Origin: Chloroflexota bacterium
Lineage (GTDB): Bacteria > Chloroflexota > Dehalococcoidia > SM23-28-2 > RBG-16-64-32
Direction: 5' to 3'
NCBI GenBank assembly: GCA_022560365.1
Contig: JADFTG010000022.1
Span: 1 to 10,254 of the forward strand
DNA: 10,254 nucleotides
Positions 1-5,527 of this stretch are shown piece after piece; position 1 is the stretch's first letter, and the number at the start of each line of letters is the position of its first letter. Below the pieces are notes generated by a model. It was not told where the DNA came from. It saw only the letters and a list, made by a program, of their open reading frames with translations, and made no database searches. Made by a program: the position numbers and the translations under genes.

Positions 1-507
1 CAGCGTCATCACCGAAAGCGTTCCGTCTTTCACCAGGCATTGCTTGGTGATGGGCCGCGCCCGCGCCTGCCGCACATACTCGGTCAACACGTCCGGGTCC
101 TGCACCTTGGGCGCGTAGTCCGCCAGGTTTTCCAGGATTGTTCTGAGATCCCGGATGGAAATCTGTTCCCGCAAAAGATTCTGAAGCACCTTCTGGACTT
201 TGCCGAGGGTCATCAGGTTGGGCACCAGCTCTTCCACCACCTTGGGGTTGGTTTCCTTGAATTTGTCGAGCAGAGTCTGCACTTCCTGACGGCCCAGCAA
301 CTCGTGCGCGTTGCGTTTGATGGTTTCCTTGATATGGGTGGTGATCACCGTCGCCGGGTCGACCACGGTATAGCCCGCCATTTGCGCTTCCTGCTTGGCC
401 GAGGCGTTGATCCAGATCGAAGGCAGGCCGAAGGTCGGCTCCTGGGTTTTGACGCCGGCAATTTCCTTTTCGGTTTTGCCGGGACTCATCGCCAGCAAGC
501 GGCCATC
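1..507 (-). pseudogene. flhA: FlhA C-terminal fragment, frameshifted and open at the window edge
   Basis: FlhA is the integral membrane component of the flagellar type III export gate; its cytoplasmic C-terminal domain docks export chaperones and substrates. Reading the minus strand from about 507 to 1 gives a continuous frame with clear FlhA C-domain features: DGRLLAMSPGKTEKEIAG, then EPTFGLPSIWID, AGYTVVDPATVITTHI, HELLGRQEVQTLLD and LREQISIRDLRTILE. The frame is still open at position 1, so the natural C-terminus lies outside. It joins the upstream FlhA part (about 508-674) only through a one-base shift. The eight-helix membrane half of FlhA, about 340 residues, is missing. G+C is about 58% over 1-660 against about 65% next door, and codons are less G/C-ending. 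No other flagellar gene is visible. Family identity is secure; whether it belongs to this genome is doubtful. Confidence 0.85.
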
Positions 508-794
508 ATCACAGAGCCGCGGGCGACTTCCACGCCTTTGATCAGAATCGCATAGTCACTGGCTTTCAACTGCAGGTTGTCCCGAATATGCAAAGGCGGG
601 ACGATAAAACCCAGATCCAGCGCGAACTGCCGGCGAACGGATTTGATGCGCTCCAGCAATTCGCCGTTGCGGTCGGCGTCGAGGAAGGTGGCAGCGGCTT
701 CGAAGCCGTTCTCGTTGCAGAACTGCATGAACGCCTCGCTCTGTTCGGCGAGGGAGCGCCTCTTCGATTCGCGGAAGTAGCCTATCGCTCTCAT
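486..794 (-). pseudogene. Chimeric 102-codon frame: serine-recombinase-like N-terminus fused to an FlhA segment
   Basis: The ATG at 794-792 begins one base after the TGA of the zinc-ribbon gene (796-798), so translational coupling is likely. Residues 1-40 look like the start of a serine-recombinase/resolvase-type domain: MRAIGYFRES, with Arg8 and Ser10 where the family has its conserved arginine and nucleophile, then SLAEQSEAFMQFCNENGFE and TFLDA. From about residue 41 (near 674) the sequence is FlhA instead: GELLERIKSVRRQ, LDLGFIVPPLHIRDNLQLK and ILIKGVEVARGSVM. The frame then leaves FlhA at about 505-508 and stops at 486-488. Adding one base there (GTG ATG GAT GGC CGC) restores VMDGRLLAM. 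Neither half is a complete domain, so a functional product is unlikely. It could be an assembly or cloning chimera, or a real deletion or insertion joint. Confidence 0.7.
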
Positions 795-795
795 G

Positions 796-1512
796 TCAGA
801 CGAAGACCAGGATGCGCTCGCAGCTGACGCACTGGACGAGCGCGCCGGGGTTGCGGGCCTTCTGGATGATGTTGCGGGGCAGGGTGATGCGGCAGCCCTG
901 GCACATGCCGCGCTCGACGGTGGCGACGGCGGAACCATCGCGGCGGTTGCGCAGGATGTCGTAGAGGCTGAGCGCGGCGCGGTCGGCGGCGGCGCTCTGC
1001 TCTTCGCGGACGGCGCGCAGGCGCTCGATCTCCGGTTCAAGATCCGCCTTCTCAGCTTGAAGCTGGGACTGGCCGGCCTTCCAGCGTGCCTCGATGTCGG
1101 AGAGGATGGCCTGGGCCTGGGCGACCGCCGCCTCGCCTTCCTCGGTCTGCTCAAGGCTGGTGAGGAGGGAGTCTTCGCGGGTCTGAAGGTTGTTCTTGAT
1201 CGACTTGAGGTCGGCGTCGAGGTCGGAGAGCTCTCTGGAGTCGGTGACTTCGCCGCCGTAGAGCCTGGCCTCGACTGTGCCGACCTTGGCGCGCACTTCG
1301 TCGGCCTCGAACTCGAAATCCGACTGCGTGGACTTGAGTTGGCGCAGGTGTTCGGTCGCGGCTTCGAGCCAGCCGCGCGCTGAGGTTAGCTCCTCGCTCT
1401 CGCCGAGTTGGCTCTCGATTTCCTCCAAGCGTGCGAGGGCAGAATCCAGGGCAAAGTCAGTCTCCTGGAGTGCGAAGAGGTCGGCAGCGACGGTCATTAC
1501 TTGCGAGGACAT
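796..1512 (-). CDS. Coiled-coil C4 zinc-ribbon protein (DUF164/CT398-like)
   Basis: From the ATG at 1512 the product is 238 residues. About residues 5-175 form a long charged helical coiled coil (LFALQETDFALDSALARLEE near the start). A C-terminal C4 zinc ribbon follows, with Cys204/Cys207 in MCQGCRITLP and Cys228/Cys231 in VQCVSCERILVFV. This is the layout of the DUF164 zinc-ribbon family, thought to bind nucleic acid or act as a structural adaptor; no enzymatic role is known to me. The open frame extends to 1596, but that start lies upstream of a perfect minus-strand TATAAT at 1558-1553, so 1512 or the in-frame ATG at 1497 is more likely. Neither has a good Shine-Dalgarno sequence. The stop is one base from the next minus-strand ATG (794). 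Family call is strong; start and function are uncertain. Confidence 0.85.
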   Translation of the reverse strand: MSSQVMTVAADLFALQETDFALDSALARLEEIESQLGESEELTSARGWLEAATEHLRQLKSTQSDFEFEADEVRAKVGTVEARLYGGEVTDSRELSDLDADLKSIKNNLQTREDSLLTSLEQTEEGEAAVAQAQAILSDIEARWKAGQSQLQAEKADLEPEIERLRAVREEQSAAADRAALSLYDILRNRRDGSAVATVERGMCQGCRITLPRNIIQKARNPGALVQCVSCERILVFV

Positions 1513-1532
1513 CCGGGTTGGGGCGGGCTGTT

Positions 1533-1560
1533 GTGGACAACCCTGCTGGCGGATTATAGA
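1533..1560 (+). promoter_or_regulatory. Sigma-70-type promoter candidate for the DUF177-rpmF run
   Basis: TGGACA (1533-1538, 5 of 6 to TTGACA), a 16-base spacer, then TATAGA (1555-1560, 4 of 6). Transcription would start near 1567, about 74 bases before the DUF177 ATG at 1641. The -10 shares bases with the minus-strand TATAAT, so the two promoters could not easily be occupied at once. The leader after it has a T run (1622-1628) but no clear hairpin. Confidence 0.4.
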
Positions 1561-1582
1561 CTCAGCTTGGAAGCGATTGCAA
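1553..1582 (-). promoter_or_regulatory. Sigma-70-type promoter candidate for the zinc-ribbon gene
   Basis: Read on the minus strand: TTGCAA (1582-1577), an 18-base spacer, then a perfect TATAAT (1558-1553). Transcription would start near 1546, giving a leader of about 34-50 bases before the ATGs at 1512 or 1497. An A+T-rich block is conspicuous in this G+C-rich sequence. It overlaps the plus-strand promoter candidate. Confidence 0.5.
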
Positions 1583-1640
1583 CTGGTGTTGCCCAACGCG
1601 CCAGCCCCTCTTTCCCACAGATTTTTTCGAGCCTCATTGC

Positions 1641-2168
1641 ATGCAACTTCACGTCCTTCAAGACCTGCGCCGGAAGCTGGGAAGCGTCAGCGAATACGAA
1701 CTGGAAGAGGAGCGAGTCGTCGCCGGTGACCTCGTTCTGCGCGACCTGCACGGGACGGTGAGCCTGCTGCGAACGGACCGCGGCCTACTGGCGGCGATGG
1801 ACGCAACGGCGAAGCTGGAAGAAAGCTGTTCGCGCTGCCTCGCCAGCGTCCTGGTCAGCGTGGACGTCCGCTTCCAGGAGGAGTACGTGCCGGTGGTGGA
1901 TGCGGACACGGCCGGGCGGATCTATCTGGCCGACGACGATGAGGCGTTCCGCATCGATTCGGAGTTCTGGCTCGATTTGCGGGAGGGGCTCCGGCAATAT
2001 ATCCTCATGAGTGAGCCTTTGAAGCCCCTTTGCAGGGACGATTGCGCCGGCCTCTGCCCCCTTTGTGGAGCGGATCTCAACGCGAGGCCGTGCAATTGCC
2101 AGCCCGAGACCGACGAGAGATGGGACGCGCTGGCGGGGCTCAAGCAAGAGATGGACGAAGGGGAGTAA
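1641..2168 (+). CDS. yceD: DUF177/YceD family protein (large-ribosomal-subunit RNA accumulation protein)
   Basis: The 175-residue length and sequence match the DUF177 family, typically encoded just upstream of rpmF. In E. coli and plants its members are linked to accumulation of 23S rRNA, and a role in large-subunit biogenesis is the usual inference. Visible features are the N-terminal MQLHVLQDLRRKLGSVSEYE, a CSRCL pair (Cys63, Cys66), an acidic middle with FQEEYVPV, a DLREGLRQYILMSEPLKPLC segment, and a C-terminal cysteine cluster at 131, 135, 139, 142, 151 and 153 (CRDDCAGLCPLCG, then CNC). The cluster probably binds metal. The start fits the family N-terminus, although no clear Shine-Dalgarno sequence precedes it. 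The rpmF start follows its stop by one base, which suggests co-translation. Confidence 0.9.
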   Translation: MQLHVLQDLRRKLGSVSEYELEEERVVAGDLVLRDLHGTVSLLRTDRGLLAAMDATAKLEESCSRCLASVLVSVDVRFQEEYVPVVDADTAGRIYLADDDEAFRIDSEFWLDLREGLRQYILMSEPLKPLCRDDCAGLCPLCGADLNARPCNCQPETDERWDALAGLKQEMDEGE

Positions 2169-2169
2169 C

Positions 2170-2373
2170 GTGGCACCGCTACCAAAGAAGAAACGATCAG
2201 TATCGCGCAAGAGGCGTCACCGGACGCACATCGCGGCGACGGTCCCGCATCTGATTGTGTGCACGCAGTGTCACAGCCCGAAGCGTTCCCACCAGGCCTG
2301 TCCCGTGTGCGGAACGTACAACGGCCGACAGGTGCTGGACGTGGCCCGCGAGCCGCGGACGCCTACCGCATAA
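2170..2373 (+). CDS. rpmF: 50S ribosomal protein L32, zinc-binding form
   Basis: Structural protein of the large ribosomal subunit. The GTG at 2170 gives 67 residues: VAPLPKKKRSVSRKRRHRTH is the basic tail that enters rRNA, and the zinc ribbon follows with CTQC (Cys31, Cys34) and CPVC (Cys44, Cys47), then GTYNGRQVLDV, which is diagnostic for L32. The same frame is open further upstream, but L32 proteins begin with M-A-x-P-K-K-K. The GTG also sits one base after the DUF177 stop, with an AAGGGGAG Shine-Dalgarno (2158-2165) inside the end of that gene. All four cysteines are present, so this is the zinc-bound form; some bacteria also carry a cysteine-free paralogue. A 7-residue tail, EPRTPTA, extends past the usual end. 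Confidence 0.95.
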   Translation: MAPLPKKKRSVSRKRRHRTHIAATVPHLIVCTQCHSPKRSHQACPVCGTYNGRQVLDVAREPRTPTA

Positions 2374-2388
2374 CCCAGCATTGTTGCG

Positions 2389-2397
2389 TGATATACT
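2389..2397 (+). promoter_or_regulatory. Extended -10 promoter candidate abutting the small membrane-protein gene
   Basis: TGATATACT fits the extended -10 form TGnTATAAT (5 of 6 in the hexamer). No convincing -35 lies 16-18 bases upstream, as is normal for extended -10 promoters. Only nine bases separate it from the ATG at 2407, so the predicted transcript starts about 2-3 bases before the codon and would be essentially leaderless. Confidence 0.45.
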
Positions 2398-2406
2398 CGG
2401 CTGGCT

Positions 2407-2601
2407 ATGAGACGCGGACTTCTTTACATACTGCCCCCGCTTAGCCTGCTCCTGGCCGCCAGCGCCGCGATGACCTACTTCATCTGGTGGGACGCGACGC
2501 ACTGCACGTTTTGCCGCACGCGCCTCGATGAGTTCGCCCGCTGCCCCAATCCGGACTGCACCTTCGGCAGGCTGACCCGCGAGCAAGACACGAGCGAGTA
2601 A
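2407..2601 (+). CDS. Small membrane-anchored Cys4 protein, function unknown
   Basis: I do not recognise a named family. The 64-residue product starts MRRGLLYILPPLSLLLAASA, a positively charged N-terminus followed by one hydrophobic segment at about residues 5-28, either a membrane anchor or an uncleaved signal. The rest carries four cysteines in a zinc-ribbon-like pattern: HCTFC (Cys33, Cys36) and CPNPDC (Cys46, Cys51). By the positive-inside rule the cysteine module would face outside the cytoplasm if the helix is a plain anchor, which is unusual for a zinc ribbon. The gene lies 33 bases after rpmF and 12 before fabD, where plsX/fabH often sit. The extended -10 and the regular cysteine spacing support a real gene. 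Alternatively, the cysteines could form disulfides or a heme/metal site. Confidence 0.6.
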   Translation: MRRGLLYILPPLSLLLAASAAMTYFIWWDATHCTFCRTRLDEFARCPNPDCTFGRLTREQDTSE

Positions 2602-2613
2602 CGCTATCGCCGT

Positions 2614-3584
2614 ATGAACGAGGCGACATCACCTTCACGGCTCACGGCAGACCGCTTGCTCCAGCTATCCGTGGATCCGGAGCTGGCACTCGTATTCCCC
2701 GGACAGGGCTCACAAAAAGTGGGCATGGGCCGGGCCGCAGCAGCATCGTCGGAGACGGCAGCTGGCGTCTTCGCCGAGGCGGACGAGGCGCTGGGATTCG
2801 ATCTCTCGCACCTCTGTTTCGAGGGCCGGAGGAACGCCTGAAAGAGACGGCCAACACGCAGCCGGCGATCCTGGCGGCATCAGTCGCCGTCCTCGCCGCG
2901 GCGCTGGACGCCGGCACGATCGACCGCCGGCCAGCGCTCGTTGCCGGGCACAGCCTGGGCGAGTATTCGGCGCTGGTCGCGGCCGGTGCGCTGGAGTTCG
3001 GCGCGGCGATGCGGCTGGTCCGTGAACGCGGTCGGCTAATGGACGAAGCCGGTCAGGCGTCGCCGGGCACCCTGGCGGCGGTCGTCGGCCTGGACGAGGC
3101 GACGGTCGAGGAGATCTGCCGCGAGTCCGGCGCCGAGGTCGCGAACTACAACGCCGCGACGCAGACGGTCGTCGGCGGCCCGCCGCAGGCCGTTGAGCGG
3201 GCGTGCGCGCTGGCAAAGGAGCGCGGGGGCCGCGGACTGCCGGTGAAAGTGTCCGGCGCGTTCCACACGTCGCTAATGGAGCCGGCGGCAGAGGCCTTCG
3301 CGCGCTTGCTCGCAGACGCCGAAGTTGGCGAGCCGGTGATCCCGGTCGTCGGTAATGTGAGCGGCCAGACGCTGGCCTCAGCCGCGGACGTCCGCGCGGA
3401 CCTGGAGCAGCAGATCAGACGGCCAGTGCGCTGGCACCAGTCGATCGATGCGATGGAAGCGGCCGGTGTGCGGCGAGCGATCGAGGTGGGGCCGGGCAAG
3501 GTCCTGACGGCGCAGCTCAAGCGCAGCCACCCCGGCCTCGACGCGCGGTCGATCGAGGAGATTTCGGAGACGGCCAATGTTTGA
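2614..3584 (+). CDS. fabD: Malonyl-CoA:ACP transacylase, interrupted by a one-base frameshift
   Basis: FabD transfers malonyl from CoA to acyl carrier protein, supplying the extender unit for fatty-acid synthesis. The first frame (2614-2841) carries ALVFPGQGSQKVGMG and ends at a TGA. The second, open from 2826, carries AGHSLGEYSALVAAG with nucleophile Ser114 (corrected numbering), MRLVRERGRLM with the substrate-binding Arg, GAFHTSLM with the catalytic His, and IEVGPGKVLTAQLKR. Adding one C in the GGCC at 2824-2827 gives FEGPEERLKETANTQP and a normal protein of 323 residues. FabD is usually essential, so a sequence error is the likeliest cause, but a real mutation cannot be excluded. The N-terminus is about 20 residues longer than usual; the in-frame GTG at 2671 (VDPELALVFPG) is an alternative start. 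The 3' end overlaps fabG by 8 bases. Confidence 0.9.
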
Positions 3585-4323
3585 CCTCTCCGGCAAGGTG
3601 GCGCTGGTGACCGGCGGCTCGCGGGGGATTGGGCGCTCGATCTGCACACAGCTCGCCGAGCAGGGCGCCGCCGTGGCGATCAACTACAAGCAGAGCGCTG
3701 AACAGGCAGAAGACCTGCGCCAGAAGATCGCGGCCGACGGCGGCAAGGTGATCACCATTCAGGCGGACGTGCGCAAGCCCGACGATGTAGGGCGGATGAT
3801 TGAGGAGGCGGTGGCCGCGCTGGGACGGCTGGACGTGCTGGTAAACAACGCCGGCTTCAACCGCGACACGCTGATCCTGCGCATGTCGCTAGAGGACTGG
3901 GACGAGGTGATGGAGCTAAACCTGCGCGCGGTATTCATCTGCACGAAGGCGGTGCTGCGGACGATGATGAGGCAGCGCTGGGGCCGGATCATCAACATCG
4001 GCAGCGTGTCCGGGCTGACAGGCAACGCCGGACAGGCGAACTACGCCGCGGCGAAGGCCGGGCTCGTGGGCTTCACGCGAGCCGTGGCGCGGGAGATGGG
4101 CTCACGCAACATCACCTCGAACCTGGTGATGCCGGGCCTGGTGATAACGGAGTTGACGAAGAACATCCGCCAGGAGATCGTCGACGGCGTGAAGCAACGC
4201 CTGCTGGTGGACCGCCTGGGCAAGCCGGAAGACATCTCGGCGTCAGTCGTCTATCTGGCGTCGGACGAAGCGGAATACATCACGGGTCAGGTGCTGTCGG
4301 TGGACGGCGGGCTGGGGCTCTAA
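3577..4323 (+). CDS. fabG: 3-oxoacyl-[ACP] reductase
   Basis: NADPH-dependent reduction of beta-ketoacyl-ACP to beta-hydroxyacyl-ACP, the first reductive step of type II fatty-acid elongation. It is a classical short-chain dehydrogenase of 248 residues. The Rossmann motif TGGSRGIG is at 12-19, NNAG at 90-93, and the catalytic tetrad is Asn115, Ser143 (in INIGSVSG), Tyr156 and Lys160 (YAAAK). [21 protein letters not shown] and a C-terminal [11 protein letters not shown] are typical FabG. The loop after the active site reads [14 protein letters not shown] where most FabGs have a VNxVAPGFIxTxMT pattern, a modest divergence. A GGAG at 3566-3569, seven bases before the ATG, supports the start. The ATG overlaps the end of fabD and the stop is two bases before nusB, so these genes form one operon. 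Confidence 0.95.
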   Translation: MFDLSGKVALVTGGSRGIGRSICTQLAEQGAAVAINYKQSAEQAEDLRQKIAADGGKVITIQADVRKPDDVGRMIEEAVAALGRLDVLVNNAGFNRDTLILRMSLEDWDEVMELNLRAVFICTKAVLRTMMRQRWGRIINIGSVSGLTGNAGQANYAAAKAGLVGFTRAVAREMGSRNITSNLVMPGLVITELTKNIRQEIVDGVKQRLLVDRLGKPEDISASVVYLASDEAEYITGQVLSVDGGLGL

Positions 4324-4325
4324 GA

Positions 4326-4745
4326 ATGGCGGGAAAGAGGCGCAAGGCCCGGCGGATCGCCCTGCAGTCGCTGTTCGAGCTGGACACTGTGGGGCACGAG
4401 CCGGCCGACTGCGTATCGCGCATCGCGAAGGAGGCGTCGGCGTCGAAGGAGATCGCAGCGTACGCCCACGAGCTCGTAAACGGCGTGGGCGAGAACCGGA
4501 AGCGGATCAACGAGATTATCGAGGAGACAGCGCCGGCCTGGCCACTGGACCAGATCGCCGCGACGGACCGGAATATCCTGCGCCTTGCGATATACGAAAT
4601 CGTCATCGATAATAAGGTGCCAATGCGAGCCGCCATAAACGAAGCAATCGAGCTGGCCAAGGAGTATGGCGGCGATAATTCCCCCAGATTTGTAAACGGC
4701 GTCCTCGGTTCAGTGAGCGCTCTAGTCACGGCTGACCGAGGCTAA
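4326..4745 (+). CDS. nusB: Transcription antitermination factor NusB
   Basis: All-helical RNA-binding protein that, with NusE (S10), recognises boxA RNA and supports rRNA antitermination. The 139-residue length is normal. Visible family features are the basic N-terminal helix [17 protein letters not shown], the [20 protein letters not shown] segment, and the C-terminal [19 protein letters not shown] followed by VNGVLG. It starts two bases after the fabG stop. Its stop TAA lies within the Shine-Dalgarno region of acpP, so it appears co-translated inside a fatty-acid cluster, an uncommon position between fabG and acpP. The 3' third (4591-4700) falls to about 49% G+C and uses ATA, AAT and similar codons that are rare in the neighbouring genes. 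Confidence 0.93.
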   Translation: MAGKRRKARRIALQSLFELDTVGHEPADCVSRIAKEASASKEIAAYAHELVNGVGENRKRINEIIEETAPAWPLDQIAATDRNILRLAIYEIVIDNKVPMRAAINEAIELAKEYGGDNSPRFVNGVLGSVSALVTADRG

Positions 4746-4750
4746 GGAGG
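4744..4750 (+). promoter_or_regulatory. Strong Shine-Dalgarno deciding the acpP GTG start
   Basis: AAGGAGG, a near-perfect anti-16S match, lies seven bases before the GTG at 4758 and overlaps the nusB stop codon. It is the strongest ribosome binding site in the window, consistent with the high expression expected for acyl carrier protein. Confidence 0.85.
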
Positions 4751-4757
4751 TACCCGC

Positions 4758-5021
4758 GTGGCATCCGTTTTCGAGAGAGTGCAGAAGATCATCGCCGAGC
4801 AACTCGGCGTCGAAGAGTCAGAGATCAAGCTGGAGACGTCGTTCGTCGACGACCTGAACGCTGACTCGCTGGACCTGGTCGAGCTGATCATGTCGCTGGA
4901 AGAGGAGTTCAGCGAGGAGGGCGGCCGGACGGTGGAGATCTCGGACGAGGACGCTGAGAAGATCCTTACGGTGAAGGACGCGGTGAGCTACATCGACAAG
5001 CAGAGCGGATCAGGCGACTGA
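4758..5021 (+). CDS. acpP: Acyl carrier protein
   Basis: Small acidic four-helix protein that carries growing acyl chains on a 4'-phosphopantetheine attached to the serine of the DSL motif. Here that is Ser37 in [15 protein letters not shown]. The product is 87 residues from a GTG start, with the family pattern [18 protein letters not shown] and [19 protein letters not shown]. Between LEEEF and ISDEDAEKI there is SEEGGRTVE where E. coli AcpP has only DTE, an insert of about six residues in the helix II-III loop (about residues 53-59). It is the last gene of the fabD-fabG-nusB-acpP run, has the best Shine-Dalgarno, and is followed by two hairpins. Identity is certain; only the insert is unusual. 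Confidence 0.96.
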   Translation: MASVFERVQKIIAEQLGVEESEIKLETSFVDDLNADSLDLVELIMSLEEEFSEEGGRTVEISDEDAEKILTVKDAVSYIDKQSGSGD

Positions 5022-5025
5022 CCGG

Positions 5026-5044
5026 CCCGGCAGCGAACGCCGGG
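5026..5044 (+). other. Hairpin just downstream of acpP
   Basis: CCCGGC (5026-5031), a 7-base loop, then GCCGGG (5039-5044) form a perfect 6-bp stem. It begins four bases after the acpP stop and has no T tract. It may stabilise the acpP transcript end or help termination together with the next hairpin. Confidence 0.4.
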
Positions 5045-5051
5045 ACTGTGT

Positions 5052-5071
5052 CCCCCGCCTGACGGCGGGGG
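5052..5071 (+). terminator. Strong G+C hairpin, possible terminator after acpP
   Basis: CCCCCGCC, a TGAC tetraloop, and GGCGGGGG form a perfect 8-bp stem. The downstream bases (ATTGTCG) are not a T tract, so it is not a canonical intrinsic terminator, although high-GC bacteria often lack long T runs. It separates the fatty-acid operon from tatB and sits just upstream of a possible -10. Confidence 0.45.
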
Positions 5072-5078
5072 ATTGTCG

Positions 5079-5084
5079 TATCCT
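5079..5084 (+). promoter_or_regulatory. Weak -10-like hexamer upstream of tatB
   Basis: TATCCT (4 of 6) has no good -35 at the usual spacing. It lies nine bases before the ATG at 5094, which opens a two-codon frame (ATG GAG TAG) ending immediately before the tatB ATG at 5103. The spacing resembles the other two leaderless candidates here, but the hexamer alone is weak evidence. Confidence 0.25.
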
Positions 5085-5102
5085 AGTTAGCGGATGGAGT
5101 AG

Positions 5103-5501
5103 ATGAACTTTCTCGGCGTCGGAATGCCCGAAATCGTGCTTATCTCCCTGATCGCGGTGGTCGTGCTCGGCCCGGAGCGCTTTCCGCAGGCCGCGGTGCA
5201 GGTGGCGCGCGCGATCAAATGGCTGCGCGGCTACGCCACGGAGAACACCCGCGACTTGCGCCACGAGTTCGCGGAGCTGACGCGCGAGTACGAGGAGATG
5301 CGGGAGGAGCTGAACGAGGTGCGGCAGGCTGTGGGTAGCGGCGTCTCCGCGGCCACGAAAGAGATCAGCAAGGTCATCGAGGAGACGAAGCCCGCCCTCG
5401 AGGATGCCCGTCCGGACCGCATCGCCGGCGGCAACGAACCGATCATCGAACCCGGCGGCGAGCTGCCTCCCGAGCCGGACCGCTCCGACAACGGAGCGTA
5501 G
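5103..5501 (+). CDS. tatB: Twin-arginine translocase TatA/TatB-family subunit, TatB-like
   Basis: Single-span membrane component of the Tat pathway, which exports folded proteins carrying twin-arginine signals; TatB-type subunits bind TatC and the signal. The 132-residue product has a short periplasmic start, one transmembrane helix (about 9-22, EIVLISLIAVVVLG) with a conserved polar Glu10, the hinge GPERFP (23-28), an amphipathic helix (about 29-45, AAVQVARAIKWLRG), a charged coiled-coil-prone region to about residue 100, and a Pro/Glu-rich tail. GPE rather than TatA's FG at the hinge, plus the length, favour TatB. No separate tatA is visible, so this protein could serve both roles or tatA may be elsewhere. 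tatC follows after 26 bases. Confidence 0.88.
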   Translation: MNFLGVGMPEIVLISLIAVVVLGPERFPQAAVQVARAIKWLRGYATENTRDLRHEFAELTREYEEMREELNEVRQAVGSGVSAATKEISKVIEETKPALEDARPDRIAGGNEPIIEPGGELPPEPDRSDNGA

Positions 5502-5527
5502 CCGGAGGCCACCGGCCCAGGCAAGCG

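Noticed and set aside
1..794. A flagellar operon or an active mobile element at the left end
   Set aside because: Only a truncated FlhA and 40 codons of a recombinase-like protein are present. There is no transposase, no inverted terminal repeat and no target duplication I can see.
1513..1596. N-terminal extension of the zinc-ribbon gene to the ATG at 1596
   Set aside because: It would place the coding start upstream of the best minus-strand promoter, and the extra 28 residues have no family counterpart.
2820..2835. Programmed ribosomal frameshift in fabD
   Set aside because: No X-XXY-YYZ slippery heptamer or appropriately placed stimulatory stem is evident, and fabD is not a known frameshift gene.
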